DNA of 6,398 nucleotides from Pseudomonadota bacterium (GTDB taxonomy: Bacteria > Pseudomonadota > Gammaproteobacteria > Xanthomonadales > Rhodanobacteraceae), in the NCBI GenBank assembly GCA_023430685.1, contig JAEYZH010000108.1, positions 1-6,398 on the forward strand, given 5' to 3'. Position 1 is the first letter of the stretch; every line of letters starts with the position of its first letter. Shown here in pieces: positions 4,758 through 6,398 of this stretch. Under the pieces are notes generated by a model. The model was given only the letters and a program-made list of their open reading frames with translations. It was not told the origin of the DNA and did no database searches. The position numbers were made by a program, and so were the translations under genes.

Positions 4758-6398
4758 ATGAACCTGCACGTCTCCCTCCAGCGGGAAACCGACGAACTGC
4801 TGCAGCGACCGAACCTGCGGCTGCGCATCGGCGAGCACGTCGTCGATCTCGGCGCACTGCGCGTGCTGACGCGCCCGGACCATCCGCGCCTGACCAGCAA
4901 GGCCGCGGCGGTGCTGGTCGAACTGGTGCGGCACGCGGGCAACACGCTCACGCGCGACGAGCTGCTCGACCGCGTCTGGAAGGGTCGCTGTCCGACGCCC
5001 GATGTCCTGACCCAGGCGGTCAAGGAGCTGCGCCGTGCGTTCGACGACGACCAGCGCACGCCGCGCTACATCGAGACGATCCCGAAAGTGGGATATCGGT
5101 TGCTCGCGCGCGTGCTGGTGGTCCAATCGCAGGACAGCGGCGTGTTCGTCGAGGTCGGGGAATTGCCCGCCGATGCCGATGCCGGCGCCGAGGCGAACGT
5201 CGACGTCGACCACGCGGTCGCCGCGCCGCGCGCCGGGACTGCATCGCCGCGCGCGCGCAGCGGCGTGCTGGTCGCCGTGCTCGCGATCGGCCTGCTCGCG
5301 CTCGCCAGCGTCCTTCTGCTGCGCACGCGCGACGACGCGCCAGCCGCACGCGCAGTGGCGACCGCGCGCGCGCTGCCGGAGAGTGGCTGGCGCGCGCTCG
5401 ACCTGCGCGCGCTGACGTCCGATCCGGGGGCCGAGCGTCGGCCGCGCATCGCGCCAGACGGGACGCGCATCGCGTTCGGCATCCTCGATCCGGACACCGG
5501 GTTCGATCGCATCGTCGTGCGCTCGATCGAACCTTCGCAGAACGTGCATCTCACGCCCGGCCGCAACAACCACGAGGCGCTGCCGGCCTGGTCACCCGAC
5601 GGCACGCGCATCGCGTTCGAACGCCTGCAGCAACCCGGCTGCACGATGCACGTCGCCTCGAGCCTCGGCGGCGGCGAACGCGACATCCGCGGCTGCACCG
5701 ATTTTCGCGCGAACTACTACGACTGGACGCCGGACGGCCGCGGCCTCGTGACCTCCGATCGTGCGTCGCCGGGCGGCGGGCGCGCGATCGCGATGCTCGA
5801 CCTCGACCGCGATGGCCTCGACTTCCTCGACTACGAACGTGCGGCCGACGACCAGGACCTCGACCCGCGCTTTTCGCCGGATGGTCGCCTGATCGCGTTC
5901 CGGCGCGGCTTTTCCCCGTACAGCGACCTCTACGTGATGGCCGCCGATGGCAGTGGCGTGCGACGCGTCACGCACGTCGCCGGGCGCATCCGCGGCCATG
6001 CGTGGACGCGCGACGGCCGCGCGCTCGTGTTCGCGTCCGACCACGATGGACCGATGTCGCTGCACGTGGTCGATCTGGGCGATGGCGGGATCACGTCGCT
6101 CGGCGTGCCGGGAGAATTTCCCGACGCCTCGCGCGCCGACGACCGCGTCGTGTTCGAGATCCCGCGCACGCAGAGCGCGGTTTCGCGCATCGTGTTGTCG
6201 GCCGATGCACCGTCGTCGCCGGTCGCGCTGGCGCCGTCGACCGGCGACGATTTCGCTCCGGCGGTGTCGCCCGACGGCAGCCGCGTCGTGTTCGTGTCGG
6301 ACCGCAGCCGCCAGCACCAGCTCTGGCTGCACGACTTCGCGAGCGGCGAGGTACGCCCGCTCACGGATTCGGCGAGCACCGCGGTGACGGCGCCTTCG
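4758..6398 (+). CDS. CadC-like membrane-bound winged-helix regulator with PD40/TolB-type propeller (3' end missing)
   Basis: The frame is open from 4758 to the window edge, giving 547 residues without a stop. Residues about 20-118 form an OmpR/PhoB-type winged-helix DNA-binding domain, with L-T-R-D-E-L-L-D-R-V-W at 64-74, a recognition helix V-L-T-Q-A-V-K-E-L-R-R at 83-93, and Y-I-E-T-I-P-K-V-G-Y-R at 104-114 forming the wing. An acidic/Ala-rich linker leads to one membrane helix (169-188), then an extracytoplasmic beta-propeller with at least six S-P-D-G-type blade motifs, near residues 232, 279, 324, 373, 417 and 504. This is the one-component plan of CadC: cytoplasmic DNA binding and sensing outside the membrane. 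C295 and C313, in adjacent propeller strands, might form a disulfide. The signal and target genes are unknown. ATG 4758 is chosen although its ribosome site is weak; GTG 4734 in the same frame is an alternative. The gene follows the protease by 84 bp but is probably separated by the hairpin at 4667-4693. Confidence 0.9.
   Translation, partial: MNLHVSLQRETDELLQRPNLRLRIGEHVVDLGALRVLTRPDHPRLTSKAAAVLVELVRHAGNTLTRDELLDRVWKGRCPTPDVLTQAVKELRRAFDDDQRTPRYIETIPKVGYRLLARVLVVQSQDSGVFVEVGELPADADAGAEANVDVDHAVAAPRAGTASPRARSGVLVAVLAIGLLALASVLLLRTRDDAPAARAVATARALPESGWRALDLRALTSDPGAERRPRIAPDGTRIAFGILDPDTGFDRIVVRSIEPSQNVHLTPGRNNHEALPAWSPDGTRIAFERLQQPGCTMHVASSLGGGERDIRGCTDFRANYYDWTPDGRGLVTSDRASPGGGRAIAMLDLDRDGLDFLDYERAADDQDLDPRFSPDGRLIAFRRGFSPYSDLYVMAADGSGVRRVTHVAGRIRGHAWTRDGRALVFASDHDGPMSLHVVDLGDGGITSLGVPGEFPDASRADDRVVFEIPRTQSAVSRIVLSADAPSSPVALAPSTGDDFAPAVSPDGSRVVFVSDRSRQHQLWLHDFASGEVRPLTDSASTAVTAPS

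Noticed and set aside
3762..5573. A 603-codon open frame on the minus strand opposite the protease 3' half and the regulator gene
   Set aside because: It crosses two well-supported plus-strand genes and their intergenic hairpin, its product is dominated by Arg, Ala, Gln and His with no recognisable domain, and long antisense frames are expected in such GC-rich DNA.

Overview
The window is about 6.4 kb of very GC-rich bacterial DNA. GC-biased third codon positions, a TTG-started gene and the gene families point to a gammaproteobacterium of the Xanthomonadales/Lysobacterales (Lysobacter-, Luteimonas- or Dokdonella-like). This rests on recognised family style and on a GGGAATGG-type intergenic repeat I associate with that group, not on a database match.

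Layout, left to right. (1) The 3' end of a TonB-family protein gene (+) enters at the left edge and stops at 293. (2) A 194-bp convergent gap follows, holding a very strong 17-bp-stem hairpin (306-340) and smaller inverted repeats. (3) A secreted serine beta-lactamase-like hydrolase is on the minus strand (488-1882, TTG start). (4) A divergent control region of about 160 bp (1883-2044) contains an imperfect dyad and the lemA ribosome binding site. (5) lemA (2045-2632, +). (6) A 100-bp gap filled almost entirely by a 25-bp-arm inverted repeat whose right arm is a tandem 7-bp repeat. (7) A 646-aa membrane M48 metalloprotease with a long helical, TerB-like C-terminal extension (2733-4673, +). (8) A hairpin overlapping the protease stop codon. 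(9) The first 547 codons of a CadC-like one-component regulator (4758 to the right edge, +): winged helix, single membrane segment and a TolB/PD40-type propeller.

How they may fit together: lemA and the M48 protease form a recurrent bacterial pair of membrane proteins, probably co-transcribed but separated here by the inverted repeat. The neighbours (TonB-type energy transducer, exported serine hydrolase, membrane-tethered regulator with an extracytoplasmic sensor) also act at the cell envelope, so the region reads as an envelope-function neighbourhood on an ordinary chromosome. I see no transposase, phage gene, tRNA, rRNA or CRISPR array. No stretch over 300 bases lacks a gene. I found no clearly undescribed system; the best items for a second look are the repeat between lemA and the protease, the protease's C-terminal extension, and the adjacency of a membrane protease to a membrane-tethered transcription factor.
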